A stretch of DNA of 64,000 bases from Phycisphaerales bacterium AB-hyl4 (lineage in GTDB: Bacteria; Planctomycetota; Phycisphaerae; Phycisphaerales; Phycisphaeraceae), in the NCBI GenBank assembly GCA_041821185.1, contig JBGUBD010000009.1, positions 62,001-126,000 of the forward strand. The letters run 5' to 3'. The notes under the pieces were generated by a model. The model saw only the letters and a program-made list of their open reading frames with translations. It was not told the DNA's origin and ran no database searches. Both the position numbers and the translations under genes were made by a program. Shown one piece after another: positions 1 through 10,346 of the stretch. Within the stretch, counting starts at the first letter, position 1. Each line of letters starts with the position of its first letter.

Positions 1-1
1 G

Positions 2-454
2 GCGAGCCATCCGCGCGATCGGCTTGAGGCGATACGGCAACTCAGCGCGGCAGGCGTGCCGGTGACGGTGATGGCAGCGCCGATCATTCCCGGGCTGAAC
101 GATCGTGAGTTGCCCGCGCTGTTGAAGGCGGCGGCGGAGGCGGGCGCGACGTCGGCAGGGTATGTGCTGCTGCGGCTGCCGTACCAGATCAAGGCGCTGT
201 TTCTCGATTGGCTCGCGCGGCATTACCCGCAGCGGGCGGGGAAAGTCGAGAGCTTCATTCGGCAAGCACGCGGCGGCGAGTTGTATGAGGCGACGCACGG
301 CAAGCGCATGCGCGGTGAAGGGGCGATGGCGGAACAGATCGGCGACGTGTTCCGGCTATTCAGGCGGCGGTACGGGTTGACGGGACAGCGACACGCGCTG
401 TCGAGCGATGCGTTTGTGCGCCCGAACCGCGATGGGCAGATGTCGCTGTTTTGA
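2..454 (+). CDS. PA0069-family radical SAM protein, C-terminal part (5' end outside window)
   Basis: The reading frame is open from base 2 with no start needed, so the gene begins before the window. The visible part carries SHPRDRLEAIRQL, then AGVPVTV and APIIPGLND, and ends RDGQMSLF. This is the C-terminal half of the radical SAM family typified by PA0069, annotated as spore-photolyase-like or DNA-repair-like. The Cys cluster that binds the 4Fe-4S centre lies in the missing N-terminal part and cannot be checked. The later MRGEG and the RRRYG stretch fit the family tail. The function of this family is not established; the family call rests on the APxIPGLND segment. It converges on gyrB, with a hairpin between the two stops. 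Confidence 0.8.
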   Translation, partial: ASHPRDRLEAIRQLSAAGVPVTVMAAPIIPGLNDRELPALLKAAAEAGATSAGYVLLRLPYQIKALFLDWLARHYPQRAGKVESFIRQARGGELYEATHGKRMRGEGAMAEQIGDVFRLFRRRYGLTGQRHALSSDAFVRPNRDGQMSLF

Positions 455-478
455 CGTTTAGCGCACGCTGTCCACGAC

Positions 479-526
479 GCGGCTTTGCGCGCTCCGCGCC
501 ACCGCGTGGGCGCGGGGGCTAAGCCG
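479..526. terminator. Hairpin between convergent radical SAM gene and gyrB
   Basis: Inner arms CCGCGCC (494-500) and GGGCGCGG (508-515) are nested inside outer arms GGCTT and AAGCC. It lies between two convergent stops, so a bidirectional terminator is likely, though no clean T run follows on either strand. Confidence 0.45.
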
Positions 527-535
527 TTGATGCGA

Positions 536-3238
<2,703 letters not shown>

Positions 3239-3292
3239 TTAGCCGAAAAAGGGGTGTTTCGCCACTCGCGAGATGGGCTGAGCAGGGGGGCA

Positions 3293-3312
3293 CCCACGGA
3301 TGGAATCCGTGG
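3293..3312. repeat. CCCACGGAT-type intergenic hairpin, copy 1
   Basis: CCACGGAT (3294-3301) and ATCCGTGG (3305-3312) form 8-bp perfect arms around GGA. Similar hairpins occur at 32263-32283, 50017-50037 and, with a different core, 44853-44881. The copy lies downstream of the toroid-enzyme stop at 3354 on the minus strand, so it may also end that transcript. Confidence 0.6.
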
Positions 3313-3353
3313 ACTTCGATTGCAGGGCGCCGTGGTTGATGGGGGGATTCGTG

Positions 3354-5675
3354 TTAAACGGAGGCGGCACGCCAGATTCGAGCCTGGCGGGGGGGGAGGG
3401 TGAGGGTGCTGGTGGGTTTGGCGGCGGCGAGTTCCTGCCAGGGACCGGGCGGGAGCTTGAGGGTGGCGGGGGCGAGGTCGACCGCTGTGTCGGCGAAATT
3501 GGCGAGCACGAGGTAGCGGTGGTTGTCGAGGCCGCGGAGGAACACGCCGCGCAGCCGATGGCCGTCGGCGTCGTGCTGGATGGTGCGGTCGATGTGGCGG
3601 TCGGCGAAGAGGCGGGTGGCGGCGGCGTCGACGCTGGCGAGGGCGGCCCAGCCGACGTCGAGCATGACGCTGTCAGGGCTGAAGGACTGGGTGGCGGTCT
3701 GGCAGTGCCAGTTGAACTGCTCGACGTGCAGCGAGCGGAGGTAGGGGAGGCTGCCGGCTTGCGGTTGAGCGAATCGGCGGAGGGTGAGGCTGTTTGCGCC
3801 GTAGAGGCCGACGACGCCGAGGCGATCGTCGATGTTGGCCCATCGGCTGTTGAGCGATTCTTCGGCGTCGCGTTTCGGCGGGCTTTGGAGCGTGCTCTGG
3901 CCGACGGCGGTGGTGAGGCGACGTTGGCGGTCGTTGTATAGGTCGTTGATCAGTTGGAGGCCGAGGCCGCGGACCTCGGCGGCGAAGGCTCGCTTGTCGC
4001 AGGTGCGGGCGTACTGGAGGCCGACGAGGGTGTGGCCGTCGGGCAGTGCGGCGAAGGCGAGGTCGTGGTCGGCGAGGTCACTGCCTTGCCAGCCGTCTTT
4101 GAGGGTGAGGTTGACGCCTTCGCGGACGCGAGCGAGGGTGGCGAAGCCGGCGTCGTAGGGTTGGATGTGGTGGGCGGTGGTTTTGCGATAATTGGCGGAG
4201 CCGGCGGTGATGTTGTCGTCATCGCCGACGAATCGGATTCGGCCGGTGAGGTTGTATTGCCAATCGGACATGGCGCCGTCGTCGGGCGGCTGGCAGATGG
4301 CTTGCGTGCCGGAGTGGGCATGCCATGCGACGGAGGCGAATCGGGTGGGGCTGCGGTGGACGGCGTCGCCGTGCTCGGGCTCATGCCACGTGCCTGCGAG
4401 CGAGGCTTCGTAGCCGGGGTCGGCGAGTTCGCGCTGCGGCTGAGTCGGTTGGGTGAGCGGGGCGTAGGCGATGAGCTGGCTGAGTGCGCAGGCGCGGTCG
4501 GATTCGAGGCGGGTGTAGTAGTAGGGGCTGGCCTGGGCGAGGTGAGCGAGGCGTTTGCCGTAGAACGAGCCGTCGTCGTTGTCGTCGGCTTCGCGCTGTA
4601 TGAGCTGGATCTGTGCGTCGAGCAGCGCGGCGGCGTAGGGCTCGTCGAAGCATTCGGCGGCGTAGAGCAGGGTGGGGACAAGGAATTCCTGGCAGTAGGC
4701 ATAGCGGACGCGGCTGTCGCCGCCGATGCGGGCGAGTCGGCCGTCGGCGAAGACGAGCTTGCGGACGACCTGCCAGAGTTCGCGTTGTCGGTGGTGGAGG
4801 CTTTCGGGCGTGGGCTTGCCGAGCGTCTTGAAATCGAAGTGGAGCATGGCCGCGTTGGACTGGCAGATGACCATGTAGCCGACGTTGGAGTAGCCGTGGT
4901 GGTCGAGGGCGTAGTGGTCGAAGAAGCTTGCGCCGACGAAGCGGTCGCGGACGGGCTTGCCGGCGACGATGGTTTCGTTGTGCTCGTCGGCGGCGATGCT
5001 GACGCCGTTGATGAGAAACTGGTGGGCGCGCTCGCGGAAGGCGTCGGCGTCGGGCAGGTCGGGGTAAAGCTCGGCGACACGCCAGAGGAAGCAGCCGTTC
5101 CAGATGTTCGACTCCGGGTCGTTCATGCCGGTGTGAGCCCAGCGGTGGGCGCAGATGCCTTTGTGTTTGCCTCGGCCGTAGTCGTTCAGCAGGTAGTCGG
5201 CTTCGCTGAGCAGGACGCGGCGCCATGCGGCGCGGTCGGCGTCGGTGAGGTGCGGTTCGAGGGCGGGCATGACGTGCATCATGCGTTCGATGGCGAGGGC
5301 GGTGATCCAGGTCTGGCCCCATCGGTTGCCGTCGGTGAGGGTGACGTCGGGGTAGTCGCCGGGCTCGTTTTCGCTGGCTTTGTGGCTGGCGAGCGTGAAG
5401 CGAAAGGCGGCGAGGGCACGTTGGAGGGCACGGTCGCGTTTGATGTGTGCGGGGGTGTCGTCGGCGTTGGCGAGGGTGGCCATGGCGGCGACGTACTTGA
5501 GGTTGGTGTGGAGGCCCCAGTGGTTGTAGCCCGTGCCGTAGCAGCCGAGGTCGGGCTGGTCGGGGATGTCGTACCACCATTTTTCGCTGGCCTGTGCCCA
5601 GCGTGCGAGCAGGCGGAAGGCGGGTTCAAGGTTGAAGGCGGCGGTGCGATTGGCGTCGGCGTTGGACTGGGTCAT
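3354..5675 (-). CDS. Predicted (alpha/alpha)6-toroid glycan-processing protein, function unknown
   Basis: A 773-residue protein with no signal peptide at its N-terminus (MTQSNADANRTAAF), so probably cytoplasmic. It is rich in aromatic residues and His. The first about 430 residues have the repeated helical-hairpin look of toroid lyases and hydrolases: YNHWGLHTN, RWGQTWITALAIERMM, HTGMNDPESNIWNGCFLW and LDHHGYSNVGYM. The rest looks beta-rich, as in heparinase or PL8-type lyases that end in a beta-sandwich domain. I cannot assign a family; a polysaccharide lyase or unsaturated-oligosaccharide-acting enzyme is the best guess from fold impression alone. Its start overlaps the dtd stop by 4 bases (ATGA), so the two are translationally coupled on the minus strand. 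That pairing with a tRNA quality-control gene may simply be chromosomal packing. Confidence 0.55.
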   Translation of the reverse strand: MTQSNADANRTAAFNLEPAFRLLARWAQASEKWWYDIPDQPDLGCYGTGYNHWGLHTNLKYVAAMATLANADDTPAHIKRDRALQRALAAFRFTLASHKASENEPGDYPDVTLTDGNRWGQTWITALAIERMMHVMPALEPHLTDADRAAWRRVLLSEADYLLNDYGRGKHKGICAHRWAHTGMNDPESNIWNGCFLWRVAELYPDLPDADAFRERAHQFLINGVSIAADEHNETIVAGKPVRDRFVGASFFDHYALDHHGYSNVGYMVICQSNAAMLHFDFKTLGKPTPESLHHRQRELWQVVRKLVFADGRLARIGGDSRVRYAYCQEFLVPTLLYAAECFDEPYAAALLDAQIQLIQREADDNDDGSFYGKRLAHLAQASPYYYTRLESDRACALSQLIAYAPLTQPTQPQRELADPGYEASLAGTWHEPEHGDAVHRSPTRFASVAWHAHSGTQAICQPPDDGAMSDWQYNLTGRIRFVGDDDNITAGSANYRKTTAHHIQPYDAGFATLARVREGVNLTLKDGWQGSDLADHDLAFAALPDGHTLVGLQYARTCDKRAFAAEVRGLGLQLINDLYNDRQRRLTTAVGQSTLQSPPKRDAEESLNSRWANIDDRLGVVGLYGANSLTLRRFAQPQAGSLPYLRSLHVEQFNWHCQTATQSFSPDSVMLDVGWAALASVDAAATRLFADRHIDRTIQHDADGHRLRGVFLRGLDNHRYLVLANFADTAVDLAPATLKLPPGPWQELAAAKPTSTLTLPPRQARIWRAASV

Positions 5676-6127
5676 GCGGAGAGCTCTGCGGAATCGAGCC
5701 AGAGGGTGACGGGCCCGTCGTTATGGATTTCCACGTCCATCATGGCGGCAAATCGGCCGGTTGCAACATGGCGGACGCCGAGGGCTTTGAGGCGTTCGGC
5801 GAAATAATCGACGAGCGGCTCGGCGTCGGCGGGGTCTGCGGCGTGGATGAAGCTGGGGCGTCGGCCTTTGCGGGCGTCACCAAAGAGGGTGAACTGTGAG
5901 ACGACGAGGGCGTCGCCGACGACGTCGAGGAGGGAGCGGTCGAATCGGCCGCGGTCATCGGGGAACAGGCGGAGGTTGACGATTTTCTCGGCGAGGCGGT
6001 CGGCCTCGGCGCGGGTGTCGCCCTGGCCGACGCCGACGAGCAGGACGTAGCCTAGGCTGATCTGGCCGAGGGTGTCGCCGTCGACGGTGACCGACCCTTG
6101 GCTGACGCGTTGGAGCAGGACACGCAT
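5672..6127 (-). CDS. dtd: D-aminoacyl-tRNA deacylase
   Basis: Homodimeric cytoplasmic enzyme that hydrolyses D-amino acids (and glycine mischarged on tRNA-Ala) from tRNA by an RNA-based mechanism. The 151-residue length is typical. Diagnostic motifs are MRVLLQRVSQGSV at the N-terminus, SQFTLFGD with ARKGRRPSF behind it, and NDGPVT at residues 136-141, the Gly-cisPro loop placed across the dimer to exclude L-amino acids. The start ATG is at 6127. It is followed by the toroid-family gene with a 4-base overlap and preceded by efp on the same strand, with a strong hairpin between. Confidence 0.96.
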   Translation of the reverse strand: MRVLLQRVSQGSVTVDGDTLGQISLGYVLLVGVGQGDTRAEADRLAEKIVNLRLFPDDRGRFDRSLLDVVGDALVVSQFTLFGDARKGRRPSFIHAADPADAEPLVDYFAERLKALGVRHVATGRFAAMMDVEIHNDGPVTLWLDSAELSA

Positions 6128-6162
6128 GGGGGAGGCTCGGGAGCGAGGTGACGGTTGGGGAT

Positions 6163-6197
6163 GGAGCGCGCCCGTTGTGGGGGGGCGGGCGCGCTCC
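6163..6197 (-). terminator. 12-bp GC-rich hairpin between efp and dtd
   Basis: GGAGCGCGCCCG (6163-6174) pairs perfectly with CGGGCGCGCTCC (6186-6197) across an 11-nt loop. It lies just after the efp stop at 6269 in the direction of minus-strand transcription. There is no T run, so it may be a Rho-independent-like stop or an RNA-stability hairpin. Confidence 0.5.
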
Positions 6198-6268
6198 GCT
6201 GCGCTTCGCGGCTAAGTTGGCGTGCGTTCGTTCGTGTGCAAACTGTGGTTCCGGTCGCGTCGGCCGGG

Positions 6269-6829
6269 TCAGTTGGAGACGCGGCTGAGGTAGTCGCCCG
6301 CTTCGGTGTTGACGCGGATGACGTCGCCGATGTTGATGAAGGCGGGGACCTTGGTTTTCAGGCCGGTTTCGAGCGTGGCTTCTTTGAGCTGGTTGGTGAC
6401 GGTCGCGCCTTTGATGCCCGGGGGCGTGTCGGTGACTTCAAGGTCGACGGCGGCGGGGAGGTCGACGCTGATGACGTTGCCGTTGTAGACCAGGCCGGTG
6501 ATCTGGCTGTTGGGCTTGACGTAGAGGAGGCTGTCGCCGAGCACGTCGGTGGGGATGGTGTGCTGCTCGTAGGACTCGTTGTCCATGAACACGGCGCCGG
6601 TGGCGTCGGAGTAGAGGTACTCCATGTCGCGTTTGTCGAGGTTGATCTGGTCGACGTCTTCGCTGGAGCGGAAGCGTTTTTCGATGGTGCCGCCGGAGAC
6701 GAGGTTTTTGAGCTTGACCTGGGCGTAGGCGGGGCCTTTGCCGGGCTTGACGTGGTCGTAGCTGGTGACGAGGAAGATCTGGCCGTCCATGTTGATGGCC
6801 ATGCCGGGGCGTAGGTCCTGGGACTTCAC
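6269..6829 (-). CDS. efp: Elongation factor P
   Basis: Translation factor that binds between P and E sites and relieves ribosomes stalled at polyproline. The 186-residue length is typical, with the three-beta-barrel arrangement: N-terminal KOW-like domain with VKPGKGPAYAQVK, middle OB domain, and C-terminal OB domain ending GDVIRVNTEAGDYLSRV. The tip residue is Lys31 (second Lys of KPGKG), the position beta-lysylated by EpmA/EpmB in E. coli; no epmA or epmB is in this window, so its modification is unknown. The start is GTG at 6829, preceded by AGGAG about 10 nt away. The glycosyltransferase gene at 7050 is divergent, so the 220-base gap holds both promoters. Confidence 0.96.
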   Translation of the reverse strand: MKSQDLRPGMAINMDGQIFLVTSYDHVKPGKGPAYAQVKLKNLVSGGTIEKRFRSSEDVDQINLDKRDMEYLYSDATGAVFMDNESYEQHTIPTDVLGDSLLYVKPNSQITGLVYNGNVISVDLPAAVDLEVTDTPPGIKGATVTNQLKEATLETGLKTKVPAFINIGDVIRVNTEAGDYLSRVSN

Positions 6830-7049
6830 GATAGCTGCTCCTGAGGGCGTTGTGGTGTTTCTTCGGATGGTGATGACGATTCAGCGAGCCGGGCATTATC
6901 GCGGAATCGGGGAGAATTATCAAAAATCAGATTGCCGCCCCTTGATCCGGGGGATGTGGCATGGAAAATCCCCGCGAGGCGTCGCAGTTCAAGAAGCTTG
7001 CGAGCCGTTGGGGTCGGGCGTTCAGGCGTGGGCGCATGATGCGGGGTAG

Positions 7050-9014
7050 ATGCGGGACATGCTTAATAATGTTCGCCCGCTGACAAGGCGTGAACTGACG
7101 TTGCTGTTGCTGATCGTTTTCGCAGGCGTGGGCTTGCGTGCGGTGCATATGCCGCAGACCCGGTTGTGGGTCGACGAGGCGGAGTCGGCGATCAACGCGT
7201 TGACGATTCTCGAGCACGGCTACCCGGTCGATACGTATCAGGGCCTGCCGAAGTATGAGAACGTGCTGATTCGGCCGTGGGAGGATCATCCGGAGTACGA
7301 GTTTCGGGATGTGAGTTACTCCAGCCGGGGTGTGCCGGTGTATCACGCCTGGCTGCCGATGTATGCGATGGCGGGCAGTATGAAGGCGATGGGCGTTCGG
7401 CCGGACCCGGTGCACGAGACGCCGCGCGTGCTGCATTCGGCGGATGACATGCGATTGCGCACCGTCGCGGCGCGGCTGCCGGGGCTGGTGTTCTCGGCGG
7501 TGTTTTTGTTTTGCATGTTTCAGCTTGGCCGACGGATGGGCGGCGAGGCGGCGGGGTGGGCGGCGCTGGTGATCTGCGCGTTTGCCGCGACGAACGTTTA
7601 TCTGGGTGTGCAGGCGAGGTACTACTCGGCGACGCTGGCGTTCACGGCGATGAGCCTGTTGTGCTTGTGGCTTGTTCTGCATCGTGGGCGCTGGCGTGAT
7701 TTCGCACTGGCGGGGTTGGCGTTGAGTCTGCTGTTTCATACGCACATTCTCTCGGCGTTCATCGCGGCGGTGATGTTCGCGGTGACGTCGCCGTGGATGC
7801 TTCGACATGAACGTGTGCTGGCGAAGCTTGTGCTCTGCGGTGGGATGCTGACGGTCGCGGCGCTGCCTTGGATTGTGCTCACCGATTTTCTCGGCACGGC
7901 CACGGGGCTGCCGAGGGCACGGGAGTTGATGGACCTGCCGCGCGATCTGTTCGCGTTTCCGCTCGATCGGCCGTTGGTTTTTTCGGTGTTGATGTTCGGG
8001 CTGTTGGCGGCGGTGGCGAGTTGGTTGCTGCGTCATCGGCTGCCGTTGCGGTTTCTTGAGCCGTTTCATCGGAGCATGCCCGCGTACATGCTGTTGGCGG
8101 TGTGGAGCGTGACGGCGTATCTGGCGTTTACTTTGTTGATTCCCGCAGCAAGTTATTTCACGCAGCGACTGTCGTTGATGTTGCAGGTGCCGGTGTTCCT
8201 GTTGATGGCGATGGTTTTTGTGCACATGGCGGCGATGATCGTGCCGCGTTATGCGGGGTTGTTGGCGTGTGCGGGGCTGTTGCTGCTGTTGGCGACGACG
8301 GATCGCCTGGCGTTGCCGCATGAAGCATGGGGAAAGAATTCGGGGCCGATGGCGGCGCTGGTAAATCGGCTGAGCCTGGAGACGTTCGAGCCTGGCACGC
8401 GGATTTATTCGACGCCGAACAGTCACTTTGTTGTGGCGTATTACACGGGTTTGCCGGTGCAGAGCGTGGCGCCGGTGCGGCGGTCTTTTTTGAATGAGTA
8501 TGACGGGCCGATCGTGCTCGTGGAGTTTACGGACGTGCCCCCGCGGCCGCGCGAGCGCGTGCTGGAACGCGATGCCGAGTCGGCAGGGCGTTCGCTTTCA
8601 AGCGACGAAATTGATCAGGCGATACGACAGATTCAGATTCATTTGATGCGCGATCAATGGGCGTCGCGGGTTGGCGAACTTGGCCCGCAGCTTGACCCGC
8701 CGCCTGAGTGGTTGAATGCCAGCGTGGAAGACGTGCGGCGACGGTGGGACCTGAACATTCGGCGCGACACGCGCCGGTATAGCCACGTGCTCGTGTTCCG
8801 CGGCTACACGGTTCGGCATTACCCGGACTGGTGGCAGACGTTTTTCTATCGGTTCGTCGAGCCGGAGCAGCGGATGGGGGAGAACGTCAACTATGCCGAG
8901 CGTATCCGTCACGGGCGTTCGATCATGATGCCGCACGTTGGATGCGTGCTGCATCTGGCTGACCAGCCTGTGCCCGAGGCCCGGCTCGCGGCGGACGACG
9001 TGAATGATGAATAA
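7050..9014 (+). CDS. GT-C fold membrane glycosyltransferase, family 39-like
   Basis: A 654-residue integral membrane protein. A first hydrophobic helix (about residues 15-32) is followed by an extracytoplasmic loop holding WVDEAE (residues 40-45), the acidic pair typical of the first loop of polyprenyl-phosphate-dependent GT-C enzymes such as ArnT and PMT. About ten further hydrophobic segments follow up to about residue 425. A soluble domain of about 230 residues then ends the protein, containing YYTGLPVQS, as in many bacterial GT39-like proteins. It probably transfers a sugar from a lipid-phosphate donor to an acceptor outside the membrane. The next gene encodes a polyprenyl-phosphate sugar synthase-like GT2 that could supply that donor, 69 bases downstream. 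A second ATG at 7059 is possible. Confidence 0.78.
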   Translation: MRDMLNNVRPLTRRELTLLLLIVFAGVGLRAVHMPQTRLWVDEAESAINALTILEHGYPVDTYQGLPKYENVLIRPWEDHPEYEFRDVSYSSRGVPVYHAWLPMYAMAGSMKAMGVRPDPVHETPRVLHSADDMRLRTVAARLPGLVFSAVFLFCMFQLGRRMGGEAAGWAALVICAFAATNVYLGVQARYYSATLAFTAMSLLCLWLVLHRGRWRDFALAGLALSLLFHTHILSAFIAAVMFAVTSPWMLRHERVLAKLVLCGGMLTVAALPWIVLTDFLGTATGLPRARELMDLPRDLFAFPLDRPLVFSVLMFGLLAAVASWLLRHRLPLRFLEPFHRSMPAYMLLAVWSVTAYLAFTLLIPAASYFTQRLSLMLQVPVFLLMAMVFVHMAAMIVPRYAGLLACAGLLLLLATTDRLALPHEAWGKNSGPMAALVNRLSLETFEPGTRIYSTPNSHFVVAYYTGLPVQSVAPVRRSFLNEYDGPIVLVEFTDVPPRPRERVLERDAESAGRSLSSDEIDQAIRQIQIHLMRDQWASRVGELGPQLDPPPEWLNASVEDVRRRWDLNIRRDTRRYSHVLVFRGYTVRHYPDWWQTFFYRFVEPEQRMGENVNYAERIRHGRSIMMPHVGCVLHLADQPVPEARLAADDVNDE

Positions 9015-9083
9015 CGAGTCGGTCGGCCGGATGCGTTTGCAGACAAGTTCGAAAACACCACGAAATGAAAATGGAGTTTTAAC

Positions 9084-10316
9084 ATGGTGGCGACGACAGT
9101 CACACGGAAGCAGACCGGTCAGCACGATACAGACGTCGACAACGAGCAGGGGAAAGACGCCGTGGAACTGTCGATTGTGATGCCTTGCCTGAACGAATCG
9201 CGGACGCTGCCGGTGTGCATCGGCAAGGCGCAGCGGTTCATGGCGGAGTATGGCGTGGTGGGCGAGATCGTCGTCGCGGACAACGGCAGTACGGACGGCT
9301 CGCAGAAGCTCGCGGCCGATCTGGGGGCGCGCGTGGTGCATGTGAAAGCGAAGGGCTACGGCGCGGCGCTGGCGGGGGGGATCGAAGCGGCGCGGGGGGA
9401 GTACGTCATCATGGGCGACAGCGATGACAGCTACGACTTTTCCGCGCTTGCGCCATTCGTGGGCGAGTTGCGGCAAGGGTATGACCTGGTGATGGGCAAC
9501 CGCTTTGCCGGGGGTATTGCGGATCGAGCGATGCCGCCGATGCATCGCTACTTCGGCAACCCGGTGCTGAGCTTCATCGGCAGGCTGTTTTTCAAAAGTC
9601 GATGCGGTGATTTTTACTGCGGTCTGCGGGGGTTTCGCAAAGATGCTTACGAGCGGATGAAGCTTCAGTCGTCGGGGATGGAGTTTGCACTGGAGATGCT
9701 GGTTAAGGCGACGATGTTCGGCATGAAGGTGACGGAAGTGCCGACGACGCTTTCGCCTGACGGTCGAGGGCGCGAGCCGCACCTTCGACGGTGGCGCGAC
9801 GGCTGGCGATCGCTGCGGTTTTACCTGCTGTTCAGCCCGCGGTGGTTGTTCTGGTATCCGGGGCTGGCGCTGATCGTTTTTGGGCTGGCGATGGCGGCGT
9901 GGCTGGCGCCGGGGTCGCGGAGTGTGCTGGGGGTGACGCTGGACCTGACGACGCTGGTGTTCGCGGCGGCGGCGGTGATGGTGGGCGGGCAGGCGGTGTT
10001 GTTCGGCGTCTTTGCGAAAATGCTGGCGATTCGAATGGGGCTGCACCCGCCGAACCCTCGGCTGGAGCAGCGACTCGGCAGGGCGACGCTGGAAGGCGGG
10101 CTGATCGTCGGCGGGGGGCTGATCGTGCTCGGCGTGATTGGCGCGGCGGTCGTCACCGGGCAGTGGTTTGTCAGCGGGTTCGGCGATATGGACCCGACGC
10201 AGACGCTGCGGCTGGCCATCCCCGCGACGCTCGCGGCGGTGTTGGGGATGCAGCTGAGCTTCGCTGCGTTTTACCTGGGCTTTATCGATGTGGTGGGGCG
10301 CGGCCGAGCGGGTTGA
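9084..10316 (+). CDS. Family 2 glycosyltransferase, dolichol-phosphate-mannose-synthase-like, with membrane tail
   Basis: A 410-residue protein. The first 30 residues are variable; then a GT-A domain runs ELSIVMPCLNES, VVADNGSTDGS, GYGAALAGGIEAARG and GDSDDSYDF (the Asp-rich metal and donor site), followed by GNRF and FYCGLRGFRKDAY, both typical of DPM1/ArnC-like enzymes. From about residue 255 there are four hydrophobic segments. Such proteins move a sugar from a nucleotide donor to polyprenyl phosphate at the cytoplasmic membrane face. The position directly behind the GT-C gene suggests a donor-synthase/transferase pair. The ATG at 9084 has GGAG about 7 nt upstream. Substrate not predictable. 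Confidence 0.85.
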   Translation: MVATTVTRKQTGQHDTDVDNEQGKDAVELSIVMPCLNESRTLPVCIGKAQRFMAEYGVVGEIVVADNGSTDGSQKLAADLGARVVHVKAKGYGAALAGGIEAARGEYVIMGDSDDSYDFSALAPFVGELRQGYDLVMGNRFAGGIADRAMPPMHRYFGNPVLSFIGRLFFKSRCGDFYCGLRGFRKDAYERMKLQSSGMEFALEMLVKATMFGMKVTEVPTTLSPDGRGREPHLRRWRDGWRSLRFYLLFSPRWLFWYPGLALIVFGLAMAAWLAPGSRSVLGVTLDLTTLVFAAAAVMVGGQAVLFGVFAKMLAIRMGLHPPNPRLEQRLGRATLEGGLIVGGGLIVLGVIGAAVVTGQWFVSGFGDMDPTQTLRLAIPATLAAVLGMQLSFAAFYLGFIDVVGRGRAG

Positions 10317-10346
10317 ACGCAGCGGCGGCATCGTTGCGGCTACACT

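Noticed and set aside
3954..5807. 617-codon plus-strand frame opposite the toroid-family gene and dtd
   Set aside because: A mirror of codon bias; it runs across two genes and shows no family motif.
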